The position numbers and the translations under genes were made by a program. Positions 22,848 to 33,479 of a stretch of DNA of 64,000 nt are shown in pieces (the first letter of the stretch is position 1; each line of letters starts with the position of its first letter). The stretch is from Bidens hawaiensis (lineage: Eukaryota > Streptophyta > Magnoliopsida > Asterales > Asteraceae): positions 1 to 64,000 of the forward strand of contig JAIQDT010004207.1 of assembly GCA_021521415.1 (NCBI GenBank). The letters are read 5' to 3'. Below the pieces are notes generated by a model. It saw nothing but the letters and a program-made list of their open reading frames with translations, ran no database searches and was not told the DNA's origin.

Positions 22848-23272
22848 AGGGATAATGACCAAAATGTCTGTTTAATAGCTTAATGTCGACAAAATGTTCA
22901 TTTCATCAACCAAGACCCATATTCTCCACCCTAAAAGTCGTCGACTACATTATTTTTAAATATCATTACTCTATTAGTTGCAAGGTTTTTTATTTAAAAA
23001 TTGTCGGAGCCGAGCAGATTATTCTGGCATCCAACAAGATTATTTTAACTTCCAAAGAGATTTATTTTGACGTTTGAAAAAATATTTATTTTGGCTTCTG
23101 ACGAGATTTTGTTTGACAATAATAATAATTAATTTCCATAGAGTAATAATTAAAAGTGATAGAACCAACGAGTTTTAAGGTTGACATTATATATGGGGTT
23201 GGCTTGTTAAATGGACATTTTACCGACCATGACCGGTCTAACGGACATTTAATTTGATCATTTTCCCTTTGA
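22848..23272. mobile_element. MITE-like insertion in intron 1 of the LOX pseudogene
   Basis: The ends are imperfect inverted repeats: AAGGGATAATGACCAAA at the left and, inverted at the right, AAAGGGAAAATGATCAAA. The interior is AT-rich and non-coding. The intact LOX has an intron of only 96 bp here against 513 bp in the pseudogene, so the extra length fits this insertion. No clear target duplication was found. Confidence 0.55.
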
Positions 23273-23714
23273 ATAATCTAGAAAAACAATCATACTTGGA
23301 TCTAGCTGAGTGCTAACAAGTTGAAAGCCAACACCCTTTTTCTTCTTCTCAGACTTGCTTAAGATCTTTTTAAACCATGGGAGCTTCATCAAGAGAATCA
23401 TCAGCGCCATAATCATCATCTTACCGAGCTCAACTTCCTTCTTTATCTTGACACTAACTGTTGCAGTTACTTTTAACATGGACTGAGATACCCTTACTTC
23501 CTCCATAAAATATTGCTCCACAACATTTAGGCTACACCCTATGCTACTCTTCTTCTTGGAAGAAGAAATAAGCATTGGAAATTTATGTGTAGTTTGTTCG
23601 CCACTAACGCTGATAGAACGGGTAAAAGGGTAGATTGGATCGGTGAGTCTTGGGATAAAAACGCTTTTTGTTCCCAACATGGTAGGGGCACAGAACTGCC
23701 TTGAGTCATTTGGT

Positions 23715-23728
23715 ATTATATATATAGG
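23715..23728 (-). promoter_or_regulatory. TATA-like box of the LOX pseudogene
   Basis: The minus strand reads CCTATATATATAATACC about 40 bases upstream of the exon 1 ATG, comparable with the TATATATA upstream of the intact LOX. Confidence 0.4.
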
Positions 23729-23794
23729 GTATACAGTTAGGAACCTTCTTAGGCTTATTTGTTTGTACATAGTACAACTTAATTTGTATATTTA

Positions 23795-24177
23795 TGTTCA
23801 ACACTAATAAGCAAGAAACAAGTAAGATGAATTGATATTGAAGACTTAATCCTGATTTGTTAAGTGAATAGAGTTGAGGGTTTGTTTTGTAAGTTTATTT
23901 TAATATGTATTATTCTAGAATAAGTTTGTCTTGTTTCCCAAGTTAAGTTTGGCTTGGAAAACAAGTTTAGTAGGTCTATAAATAGGGTCTAGATTATTAG
24001 TTTTATTAGTGTGTGAGTCAAGAAGTCGCTTCTCCATGTAAGTTTGATAAGTTCGTTATGTTCGTTTGTTAAGTTCGTTTGGTTATATGAAAAGAGTCGA
24101 GGGTTGTCACCCAATATATGGTGTTCGTTTGTTTGTTTGTTCGTTTGATCTGATTGTTTGATCCGTCTGTACCAACA
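23795..24177 (+). repeat. 5' LTR of a plus-strand Copia element
   Basis: It begins TGTTCAACACTAA and ends GTACCAACA, immediately before a Met-tRNA-type primer site. The length is 383 bp. The start is the best TG-start candidate; no second LTR is found in the window to fix it. Confidence 0.65.
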
Positions 24178-24179
24178 AT

Positions 24180-24191
24180 TGGTATCAGAGC
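24180..24191 (+). promoter_or_regulatory. Primer-binding site (initiator Met tRNA type)
   Basis: The bases TGGTATCAGAGC are the standard plant retrotransposon primer site and lie two bases after the LTR. Confidence 0.9.
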
Positions 24192-24877
24192 TATACAAAG
24201 CTCGTACTAAGGTTCGAAGAGAGCGACCGATCACAACAAGAGTTTGATCGTTGTAAGAAAGTGAGCAAGAATAGTTCGTTTAATCGGAGGCGGCTTGGTT
24301 TCTTTTATTGTTTTTATTGACCAAAAATTAAAAGGTGATAATATTTTTCTTGTGTGTGACTTATCGAAAACTACCAAAAGTCAGAAAGGTTTTTAGCCAC
24401 CAAAAGTTATTTTGCAATTGATATTGTATGAATTAACACAATTGTGTTTTTGTCTTGTACGACACACAAATTCAGCGTACAAAGTCAAACCATAACAACA
24501 ATTTTTGTTGGGGTGAATAAAAATAATGCTTTATTAATTATTTTGGAGAATTATAAGTTGAATAGCGTAGCTTCTTGTTGCTACAAATTTAGGACTTTTT
24601 TTTCCTGTTTGCATTGTTGTTTTGGGTTGTGTTGGGAGTCCTTTTGTTGGGATTTCCCAATACTGTGACAAAGTGTTCGGGTTTTTGGAATCTGTGTTTT
24701 AAAAGCAAGTTTGTGTCTAGCAAGATTGTTTTTGGGTAATCAAGAATGTTTTTCTTGATGAATTAAAGAAAAGAAATTTTGTGGTGTTTGGTTATTATTT
24801 GGAAATTGGTTTTGGGATCGGGAATCAATTCCAACTGAAAGAGCGTTCATAAAGAAAGTAAAGATAGGAAAGACACG

Positions 24878-25275
24878 ATGGTGACTGGGGGACTTCCAGT
24901 ATTGACGAAATCGAACTACAAAGTATGGTCGATCAAGATGGAAGCATTTTTGAAAGATTATGGCTTTTGGGATGTTATTGAACCTACAGTTGGCCTGTAG
25001 ATGAAAGGAAGTTGTACATAGGGTTGGGGTTCATATGTCAAACCCTACCGGAAGACATCTTGGTACAAGTTGGCATACTCATGAATGCTAAGGAAGTATG
25101 GCGTTCTTTGAAGATTCGATTTCTTGGAATTGATTATATACGCCAGGAAGAAGATGAAAACGCAGCTCAAGAAGCCACTGAGAAAGAAAGATTGGATGAG
25201 ATCGTTGAGAAGGAAAGATTGGATGTGATTGTTCAAGAAGAACAAGCATGTAAGAAGGAAGCTCAGGAACAATGA
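24878..25275 (+). pseudogene. First gag module of the Copia element (broken)
   Basis: From the ATG at 24878 the frame encodes VLTKSNYKVWSIKMEAFLKD and WDVIEPTVGL. It then meets a stop and shifts to the frame at 25012-25275 (GFICQTLPEDILVQVG, AKEVWRSLKIRFLG). These are the front parts of a plant Copia gag. It ends in a Glu/Lys-rich repeat (KERLDEIVEKERLDVIVQEE), then a TGA that overlaps the ATG of the next gag. Confidence 0.75.
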
Positions 25276-26507
25276 AAGAATCGATAGGTGGTTTCGTTTT
25301 GCAAGCACCAAAGTTAACTTCGACCAACTATGTGTCATGGTCGGTTATGGTGAAAATTATCTTGGGTGCGAACGGTTTGCATGATGCGATTGATAAAGAA
25401 AAGGGGGTAGGAATTGAAGAAAGAAAGAAGTTTATGGTCTTAGGTGTTATCTTCCAAGCCCTACCTGAAGACGTGATGCTTCAGATGGCCAAGTATTCAG
25501 AACCGAAAGATGTTTGGGAAGCGTTAAGAGTTCGTTATCTTGATGCAGAAAGAACTCAAAAGGCTCGTGTTCAAATGCTAAGAGCCGAATTAGATGGATT
25601 GAAGATGGGGGAGACAGAAAGTATTGATGATTATGCATCGAAGTTGGGTGGAGTACAGTCAAAGTACAAGAGCTTGGGAGCAGTTTTTGAAGAGGAGGTT
25701 TTGGTAAGAAAATTCTTAAACTCTATGCCAGATAAATATTTGCCAGTTGTTTCTTCGATGGAGCTACTCGCAAACATCGAAACAATGGCGTTTGAAGATG
25801 TGGTTGGACGTTTAAAGGCATATGAAGAAAGAAACAAGTTCAAGAATGTGAATGGAAGTTCATCCCAAAGTCAGCTTATGTTCACCCAAACTGAAAAGAA
25901 AGTTGAAAACTACCAAGGACGTGGTAGAGGCCGTGGACGATACAATGGACGAGGAAGAGGGAATCCAAGATGGAATGATGAACGTGAGAATTATGAATGG
26001 GGTGAATACCGGAAAAGGAACCCGGGAGAATGGCAATATAGAAGGAAGTACGTAACGTGCTACAACTGTGATAAGATTGGGCAATACTCGAATGAATGTA
26101 AAGAGCCAAGCAAAAGGAAAGAAGAAGTGAATTTGACAAAAAAAGAAGATGATGTTGATCCTTCTTTGTTCATGGCAGTTTGTTCAATAAAGAAAGTAAG
26201 TTTGAATGAAGAGAGGGTTATCCTTGGTGTGTTTGAAAAGGATGAAAAGAATGAAGAAACGTCGAACTTAGACAATGGTGCAAGTCATCATATGTCAGGA
26301 AAGAAAGAGTTTTTTACCACCTTAGATGAACGAGTTTCGGGTCAAGTAAAGTTTGGTGATGGATTCGAGATCGAAATCAAAGGTAGTGGTAATGTGACTG
26401 TGGTAAGTAAGAGTGGTGAAAAGAAAACGTTTTATGATGTTTTCTATATGCCTAAGTTGAAGACCAATCTTCTTAGCTTGGGTCAGTTGAATGAAGAAGG
26501 ATGTTAG
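25272..26507 (+). CDS. Copia gag-protease, second gag module
   Basis: This is an open frame of 411 codons. It has a gag start (KLTSTNYVSWSVMVKIILG), LGVIFQALPEDVMLQMAKY, VWEALRVRYLD, LKMGETESIDDYASK and an RGRGRGRYNGRGRG basic stretch near residues 218-235. A zinc knuckle follows at residues about 263-276, reading CYNCDKIGQYSNEC, where the usual His is Gln. The protease motif LDNGASHHMSGKKEFF lies near residue 350, and MPKLKTNLLSLGQL near the end. The frame stops at TAG (26505-26507) where related polyproteins read on. Coding likeness continues after the stop to about 26630 (IANGILRLYDQKERLLMKI), so this is a polyprotein cut short. Confidence 0.88.
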   Translation: MKESIGGFVLQAPKLTSTNYVSWSVMVKIILGANGLHDAIDKEKGVGIEERKKFMVLGVIFQALPEDVMLQMAKYSEPKDVWEALRVRYLDAERTQKARVQMLRAELDGLKMGETESIDDYASKLGGVQSKYKSLGAVFEEEVLVRKFLNSMPDKYLPVVSSMELLANIETMAFEDVVGRLKAYEERNKFKNVNGSSSQSQLMFTQTEKKVENYQGRGRGRGRYNGRGRGNPRWNDERENYEWGEYRKRNPGEWQYRRKYVTCYNCDKIGQYSNECKEPSKRKEEVNLTKKEDDVDPSLFMAVCSIKKVSLNEERVILGVFEKDEKNEETSNLDNGASHHMSGKKEFFTTLDERVSGQVKFGDGFEIEIKGSGNVTVVSKSGEKKTFYDVFYMPKLKTNLLSLGQLNEEGC

Positions 26508-26890
26508 ATTGAAATAGCCAATGGGATATTGAGGCTATATGATCAGAAAGAGAGATTGTTGATGAAGATTCAAAGAAATTTGAATAGGACGTACAACATC
26601 AAGCTTCAGGTATGTTGTAATCCTAACAACTTTTAAGTTGATAAGAAAGTGAAGTATATTCGATTTGGAACGATTCAAAATGATTTGTTTGGAGTTCGTG
26701 AAAGTGTTGGTCAAGAACGAATTGATGGGAAGAATCAAGTTGAGAAAGAAAATTGGAATATGGCTTCAAAGTTAAGCACGAAAGGAACGAATGCTAAGTT
26801 TATGGTTGTTGACTGTAAAGTGGGTGTTGTTGTCAGTGAAAAGGTGATTGTTGTGATTAATTTGAAGATTGTCCTTGAGTGGGCATAAAA
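26508..26890 (+). pseudogene. Truncated continuation of the Copia polyprotein
   Basis: The frame after the TAG still reads like the segment between protease and integrase up to about 26630. Beyond that I find no integrase, RT or RNase H, and the sequence runs into a minus-strand Athila-like gag at about 26885. The element is a 5' fragment. Confidence 0.6.
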
Positions 26891-27192
26891 CTTGTCAATG
26901 GTGGAAGGTTAATTGGTGGTTTAAAGCTAAACACAGTTGAAGTAGGTTCACTTGTGGAACTGGTGGTGGTAATGGGTACAGTGGATGGTGCGTTTTGTTG
27001 ATTAATGGGTGAAGGCTTTGGTGGTAAGGTTTGTTCTGAAGTCATGATTGTTGTGTTAGTTGTTCGACTTTGTGTGCTTGGTGACCCAATAATCTTGTTT
27101 TCCCTTTGTAGAATTCGGTTCTGACGAAAAGTTCCCTCGATTTCAGGATCAAACGCTAACGTTGATGAAGACAAAGAGCGTCGTGTATGCAT
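26857..27192 (-). pseudogene. Start of an Athila-like gag
   Basis: The frame begins MHTRRSLSSSTLAFDPEIEG and FRQNR, a typical opening of Athila-lineage gag proteins, then runs into a Pro/Thr/Ser-rich stretch. It ends where the Copia fragment begins; the rest of the element is gone. It lies about 100 bases inside its primer site and LTR. Confidence 0.65.
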
Positions 27193-27288
27193 ATACCTGT
27201 AGATACCTGCACACTAGCACAACCCGCGTAAAACTGACAATAACAAATTAAACAAAAACTACAAAAAATAACACACATTGCGCACTAC

Positions 27289-27306
27289 TCCCCGGAAAAG
27301 GCGCCA
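27289..27306 (-). promoter_or_regulatory. Primer-binding site of the Athila-like element (Asp tRNA type)
   Basis: The minus strand reads TGGCGCCTTTTCCGGGGA. This resembles the complement of the plant tRNA-Asp 3' end (TGGCGCCGTTGCCGGGGA), with two central mismatches. Confidence 0.75.
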
Positions 27307-27311
27307 AAATT

Positions 27312-28440
27312 TGACGTGAGGTCGAAGACTCACGCAAATATAAACCAAATACTACTAAATAGATAGCAATAAGTGGGTATCGAACACGAGGAGTTTGTGG
27401 AAAATGAGTTAATAAGTGGCTTTAACAATTAAACGAATATTAAAAATTAGTAAAAGACAAAAGTAATTTTCAAATTGATTTTTGATTTGATTTTAAGAAC
27501 TAAATTAACTAACACGAAAATTATAAGCAATTGATCGAGCAAATATTTCTCTTGAAATTCGGGTTAACACGCAACACTCTTGTTTAAGTTCAATGGATAA
27601 ATCATAATATATTGATTTTGTGTAAATGTAATTGTTTGTGATTGATCAAGAACTAAGTACTCGCATTACTAGAACAGGAGGTTACTTGTTAATCACTCAA
27701 AATGTTTTTAACCCTAATTTATTCTTCTAAATCTTAATTGTCAGCGACACCAAAAACGTATAGAGCGAAACTAGATTGAAACAATATGGACAAGTTACAA
27801 TTTTAACATCATAATTATACTATCATCACAATTAGATAATCAATCCACGTGCAAGAACAAGAAACAAAAGTGTTTTGTAATTAACCTTACATCCAAGAGA
27901 AATACCAAGAGGAACTAGCCACTCATGGTTTGAGAAATTATCATAATATCAATTGTATGCAACATCAAACGAATTAAAATGCACCAAATAATGACAACCA
28001 ATCCAAAGATATTGTTCTTTACTCTCTGCAAATTCATCTCCCAATGTTTCTTGATGAAAAGATACCCAAAAGACCAGCCAAAACGGCCTATTAAACAAGA
28101 AATAATCTGGCAGTTACTGCCGGACCGTGGTCCACGGTCTGGACCGTGGGCCACGGTCCACTCCACGTTGGTTTCCTTCTCCTACGGTACGGTGTATTCT
28201 GCTTCGTTTGCTTCAGGTGGACCATGTTCCACAGTGTGAACCATGGGCCACGGTGGAGCCCATTTCCCGCTTCCTGTTTTCATCATAACTTCCTCGTTCC
28301 AACTCTGATTTCTTCACCGTTTTCACCCGTGTTCTCGTAACGCCATTCTCTAGCTCCTCAAACCTGCAAACACACGAGCGACCGTAGTCAACTAATTCCA
28401 CGGAATTAACTTAATCCCGCAAGTATATTTATATATTTTA
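27312..28440 (-). repeat. 5' LTR of the truncated Athila-like element
   Basis: It begins TGACGTGAGGTCGAAG six bases after the primer site. It has the same style as the LTR pair at 49731 and 54492, including a palindromic CCGTGG/CCACGG cluster (28119-28165) and an ATAACTTCCTCGTTCCAACTC stretch. The right end near 28440 is approximate, set by where Gypsy pol homology starts. Confidence 0.6.
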
Positions 28441-30290
28441 ATTCACTTAGTTGCTTCCCTACGAGTCGCTCGTCAAAAACGTCGAGAAATTCTGAGACAG
28501 CTTGCATGTCTTCTAGTTTTTCTCTTTGGTTTCTTCTCTTATGTATGACATGAATGCTAAGCATCCTACATAGACATTTATTAGCTATAATCATCGAGAT
28601 TAAGCTAATGTGAGCAGAATCCTTGTCTCCAACAATTTGGATGGTCTTTCCATTGGCAATACGCATTTCAATAGCTTTCTTATCGCATAAGATACGGGTT
28701 TGGTTATTGGATAACCAGCCCATAACTAGCATGATGTCAAAATCAGCCAGTGTCGTGGGCAAATACTGAACAGGTATGATATATCCTTCTAATAAAATTT
28801 CGTCATTCTTCATGACTTTAGATATTCTAACCAGATCACCGTTGGCCGATTCAAATATGGGGGATTCGTATAGCTTAATTAAGGGTTCATTTAAAAGACT
28901 ACAAAACCTTTTATCTATAAAAATTTGGTTTGCACAGAATCAAACAAAACCCTAGCATAGAAATTATTAACAAGAAACGTACCGGTTATGATATCCAGCA
29001 CTTCTGCTTCCTTCAGGGCATTAAGCACAAAGACTCGTGCATTTCCATTCTTCGCCTTGTTCTTGGTGCCACTACCCCTAGCACCATTCATTCCGGTCTT
29101 TTTCTTTGGATATTCGACTGAAAACGCCCTAATTCACCACAAACATAACAAGCTATCTTGTCCTTCTAGCAATTAGTTGTTGGATGACCCACTTGTTTAC
29201 AATTAGTATAAGTGACTGACTTGTCAAACTTGAACTTCCCAAAGTGTCTTCAGCTTTAGATCTTGCACACCGTAATTGACGACCGGGAGTCTCTTTTCTT
29301 CTCCCCCACTATGTTGTTTCTTGTTCTTCTTGAAGACTCCTTCCTTCTTTTTTTCATCACAAGTTCTAATCAAACCGTTCATCATGTAACCAGCCAATTC
29401 CATTGCATAATCGGTGGTTTAAAGTAGAGATGATCTAACCATATCTCAAATCTCTTTTGGCAAAACCTAGATACAACAAGTGACCTTGTTATGCTCTGGC
29501 GTTACCAAGTGTGGTACTATCCTATAACACTCGATAAATTTCGTATTGCAGTCCATACTTTTCCCAACCACCTTGTGGTTCAGAAACTTGGTTTACATTT
29601 CATCCTTCTCACTCATTGGGGAAAGCTTTCTAATTACTACATCTGTGAATTCTTCCCAATTCAGCCTCTACATGTTTAATCTACCTTTGATTTGTATAAG
29701 GGTGTTGCACCATTGCAGAGCTTCGCCTTTGAACGATTGAGATGAATAATGAATTGCTTCTTCCTCTATACACTTACTGATAACATTAATGGCCTCTATA
29801 TCTTCAATCCATCCTAGTGCAGCAATAGCACCATCGCTTCTATAAAAGTCTCTAGACTTAAACGTATAGAACATCTGATAACCACAACCCTTCTTAGTCT
29901 TTCTTTTCTTAGGCTTCTTTTCTTAATAATCACTATCAACGTTAGGGCTAACATGATCTTCCTCATCTCTTTTGGACTTGTTAGATTTCACCTTGCTTGA
30001 TGATTCTTGCTTCTTCACAGCCTCGAGCATTGCTGGGAAAACTTCGACAACTCCTTTGCAATTAGATCCTACATATCCTCCTTTAGCACGAATTGATCAT
30101 CGATGAGAGGGGTAGCATTTGTTTCCTGATTTTCCGCGGTTTCTTTAATCTCACCCTCATTCCTTGAGGGCCTGTTGTTGACATCAACGTATGAATCTCC
30201 TCTCTTTGACATACTATAGACGGAAAATAAGATGTAGGTATAGTTATTGTGCCTAAGAATCCACCAGACACACACCTATCTTATTCATAC
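28440..30290 (-). pseudogene. Gypsy gag-protease remnant
   Basis: The part at 28406-28813 encodes PTTLADFDIMLVMGWLSNNQ, the last block of a Gypsy protease, then SEFLDVFDERLVG, the lead-in to RT. Homology ends at about 28455, so RT and integrase are missing. Towards the right, 29668-29874 encodes SFKGEALQWCNTLIQIKG, a gag block. Between them are remnants with many stops. A frame at 30069-30275 may be the gag start. Confidence 0.75.
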
Positions 30291-30359
30291 TTTCATAAAC
30301 TTAAACTTGTTAAAGCCTAAGTATTTTTTTTTCAAATGCTTAATTTGCTAAAACTAATG

Positions 30360-30371
30360 GTTCTGATACCA
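30360..30371 (-). promoter_or_regulatory. Primer-binding site, Met tRNA type
   Basis: The minus strand reads TGGTATCAGAAC, one base away from the standard TGGTATCAGAGC, three bases inside the LTR. Confidence 0.8.
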
Positions 30372-30374
30372 ACA

Positions 30375-31582
30375 TGTCACACCCAGCCTCAAAGGCATAG
30401 CCGTGTGACCAACAGTTGGCACCGATTTTGTGAACTTATCAAATTTTGGTTACACAACAGAAAATATTTAATAAAATATTTATTTTCATAACATAGGAAA
30501 TTAAAAACCCTTTTTATTGAACAAAATTACTTACTTTAAAAACAAGTTTACATATGCTTCGTTAAAAAAAATAGCTGAGCCATCAGCTATTCTATGCATA
30601 TAGATCTTCTATCTCCACAGAGCATTTTCACTTTTATCCCTTACTTCTGGTTACTTGAAAGCACTTTCAAAAATGTGTAAGCAATATGCTAGTGAATAAC
30701 GGTGACTCGATAAAAGGTTTTCATAATTCGTTATGACACAACAACACCAATTATGTTCAACAACTCAGTGGCTATCCATCCCATCTCATCGGAACTAAAT
30801 ATACGCACAAACCACCTTTGGGACGGTTACGTTCCCCAAGGCCAGTATGTCAGTAGTGTGCCCACTACACTTCATATGTAAGGATCCAAACACATGTGTA
30901 TTTTAGCCTGAGTGTTTAATTACTACCTTGTATCAAAAAATTTTAAAGGATTTGAACCAACCCTCATATAAATATTTTTCTAACTCTTTAAAGATGGATA
31001 AACATCTATAATTTTAAAAAAGTAAATAACTTTGTAAAATGTTGAACGTATTCACGTTCTACAAAAAATTAGAATGTATTCACGCCAATAAAAAGTGGTA
31101 CGTATTCTCGTTATAAAGAAAGATAAAACATATATATCCTATAAAAAGGTTAAGAATATTCACCTTTTAATTCTCTGATAATCACTTGTCCATAACCTTG
31201 ACCTCTTTTTGGTGATAACTTAACTCGACTATTCAAGTTTGGGATGTCTGAAAATGAACTCTATAGTCTTTTATTTATAGTGTTAGGAAATTTAATAAGT
31301 AAGCACGAGGTGTTACTAGAATTCGACATAAATCGTTCTTGTGATGACCCGTTTATCGTGTGCTGTCACATGGCATTCTATGTTGATTAGTCATTATCCA
31401 CATGTCGCTTCGTGAGGATACGTGCCACACAGTGTAGACGCGTGTCATTCCGTACCGATTAGTCATCAGCCACATGTCACTTCGTAAGTCCTTTAAAATT
31501 TTCTTTTAGCTAAATGACTAACTGGTCCCTCAATTTCCTAAATTTTCAAAATTGGAAATGGAAATATTTTCAGAACGTTACA
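30375..31582 (-). repeat. 5' LTR of the truncated Gypsy element
   Basis: It begins TGTCACACCCAGCC at 30375 and ends CAGAACGTTACA at 31582, giving TG...CA ends (1208 bp). On the minus strand it starts TGTAACGTTCTG and ends GGGTGTGACA, a common Gypsy LTR form. It holds a duplicated ACATGTC(G/A)CTTCGT block near 31391 and 31472. No partner LTR is in the window. Confidence 0.7.
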
Positions 31583-31609
31583 TTTACGGATGCCAAAACA
31601 TTTATTTTT

Positions 31610-32791
31610 GCGCATTACCGAAGATTTGGAGCGTGAGTTTGAATACTTTCAGTAAACATCGGATGCACGAGGGATGCTAGAATTCACTCCATTCTAAAGT
31701 ATACTTCAGCCATACGCATGATCGCCTATGGAAACACAACCGACGTCAACGAAAATACTTAAAAATTGTCGAAAAAACAATACGAGACACGTTGAAGCAC
31801 TTTTGCTATGGTATCTTATAATTTTTTAAAAAATTATATCACTTGTTATTTTTTAAAATTAATTTTAATTAAAAATCAATATAGGAATAATAATATATGA
31901 TCCACATTATTTGAGAAGGCCAAATTAGAACGACCTACAACGAATTTATGAGGCGCATGCCCGGGTACATGGTTTACCTGGCATGATTAGGAGCGTAGAT
32001 TGTATGTAGTGGGATTGAACTAATTTTCCAACCGCATGACGAGGTCAATTCACATGTGGTGACCAAAATGGACCAACGGTAAGTGTTCCAGCGATTGCTA
32101 TATACGACCTTTGGGTTTGGCCCGCCTTCTTTGGCCCAACAAAGACATAAACGTTTTGAAGGCATCTCCCGTGGTAGAGGATTACATCTCCCGTACTGTA
32201 CCGGTCACTTCGTTTTAGGATAACGATAACTACTTCCAACACGGTAACTATTTGGGTGATAGGATATATCCGATTATTCAATTATCAATAAAACGTAAGA
32301 GAGACCCAATCAATGAAAAAAGAGAATATTTAAGAAAGTACAAGAGTATTCGCGAACGGACATTGAGAAGAATTTTGTGGTTCTTCACTAACGTTGGCAT
32401 TTTGTAAAAATCCATGAGGGCAATATGTGAAATATTGTGTATACGTGTATCACATTGCATAATATGATTATTGAAGACGACGGGAGGGCAATATGTCCCA
32501 CTTACATGCAGACGATGATCCAGAACAAACTTCAGCAACTATAGAGGAAAGATTGGTCAATGCGAATTTCTTGTGTTCAAGAGAAATACATAACTACCTT
32601 ATGTATGATTTAGTCAAACATGCTTGGATGCTACCCACTCGAACCGGAGGTGCATATGAAGACGAATGTGAAAATAAGACAAAGACGAGTCATTCAACAA
32701 AAAACAATATAGAAGATGAATGGGAAGATGAAGATGTAAGCAAAAATGAGGATGAAGGCGAAAACGAAGACGAATACGAGTACTATTTATA
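31610..32791 (+). pseudogene. PIF/Harbinger-type transposase, degraded
   Basis: The plus strand, in several frames, reads like the plant DDE transposase of this family: YTSAIRMIAYGNTTDVNEKY, then a central block with SVDCM and RGQFTCGDQNGPTVSVPAIA, then YDLWVWPAFFGPTKT, EKNFVVLH and ITLHNMIIEDDG. The C-terminal part is an open frame from 32493 (FLCSREIHNYLMYDLVKHAWM, then an acidic tail with EDEWEDE-like runs to a TAA). Several Trp positions of the central block are TAG or TGA. No terminal inverted repeats were found. Confidence 0.75.
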
Positions 32792-32980
32792 ATTTTTTTA
32801 CATATAGTATCAATATTTTGGTTTATTAGTTTTATTTATTTTGTTTAATTTTATTGTAATTTTTTATTTAATAAAGTATCATTAAAAAAATGGAAAAGAA
32901 ACTAAAAAATAATAATTGAGTCACTACAAATAAAATGCTTTGAAACCTTTATTTCCAATATATATATATATATATATGAG
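32792..32980. repeat. Spacer resembling 33390-33500
   Basis: The stretch with TTATTGTAATTTTTTATTTAATAAAGTAT and then TGGAAAAGAAACTAAAAAATAAT-like sequence up to TTGAGTCACTACAA (32930) recurs at about 33392-33490. It ends in an AT microsatellite (32959-32976). Confidence 0.6.
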
Positions 32981-32984
32981 AGAT

Positions 32985-33300
32985 TTCAAATGAGAACCTC
33001 TTTGAGCTTTAAGAACTCGAAAGAACTCAGTGTAACGATTTTTTTTTACACATGCGTAATATATGTAAGTTACATACGCGTAAAAAAATTACAGAATTTT
33101 TTACGCGCCGAGTCGACTTATTACACATGTGTAACGGACGTAAAAATTAGTGTAATCACTTACAACTTTATTCTCTCTCCTACTTTGACTTTTTAATCAG
33201 ATTTAATCTCAACCACACAATCCAATCCATTTAATGAAATGTGTGGCTAAGAATTGAGTTCTTAAGTTCTTAAAACTCAACATGATTATCAAAATATCCC
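32985..33300. mobile_element. MITE-like element in TA repeats
   Basis: The left end has GAGCTTTAAGAACTCGAAAG and the right end, inverted, GAGTTTTAAGAACTTAAGAA, so it has imperfect terminal inverted repeats. It is bounded by TATATA runs on both sides (32959-32976 and 33306-33322). The inside repeats TTACACATG(C/T)GTAA phrases. It is non-coding. Confidence 0.5.
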
Positions 33301-33479
33301 TCCCCTATATATATATATATATATTAATTACTGTATTATGTGAAGTTGCAATAGATCTAATGCAACTATTTTTTCAAATGCAGCCTCTTTATTGTAATTT
33401 TTTTATTTAATAATTAAAGTATTATTTGTTTTGTATTTATTAAAAAATGGAAAAGAAAATAAAAAAACAATAATTGAGT

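Larger units (their letters stand above)
19353..23680 (-). pseudogene. Lipoxygenase pseudogene, exons 1-8
   Basis: Eight exons on the minus strand match the intact LOX at 58148-61792. Exon 1 is 23296-23680, exon 2 22508-22782, exon 3 21697-21934, exon 4 20906-21220, exon 5 20725-20814, exon 6 20247-20354, exon 7 19842-20143 and exon 8 19353-19619. Exons 2, 3, 6, 7 and 8 have exactly the same lengths as in the intact gene, and splice sites keep GT/AG. Exon 5 is one base longer (net of an insertion near AAGCTACGTACGTG and loss of a codon), shifting the frame to an early TGA. In exon 7 a Leu codon after CTATTGG has become TAG (about 19905). Exon 9 is split off at 10627-11200 by transposons. Introns 1-3 are much longer than in the intact copy. 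It cannot make a full LOX. Confidence 0.95.

Noticed and set aside
32493..32792. A 99-codon acidic frame as a separate host gene
   Set aside because: Its first half matches the end of the Harbinger transposase to its left; the acidic tail is part of the same remnant.
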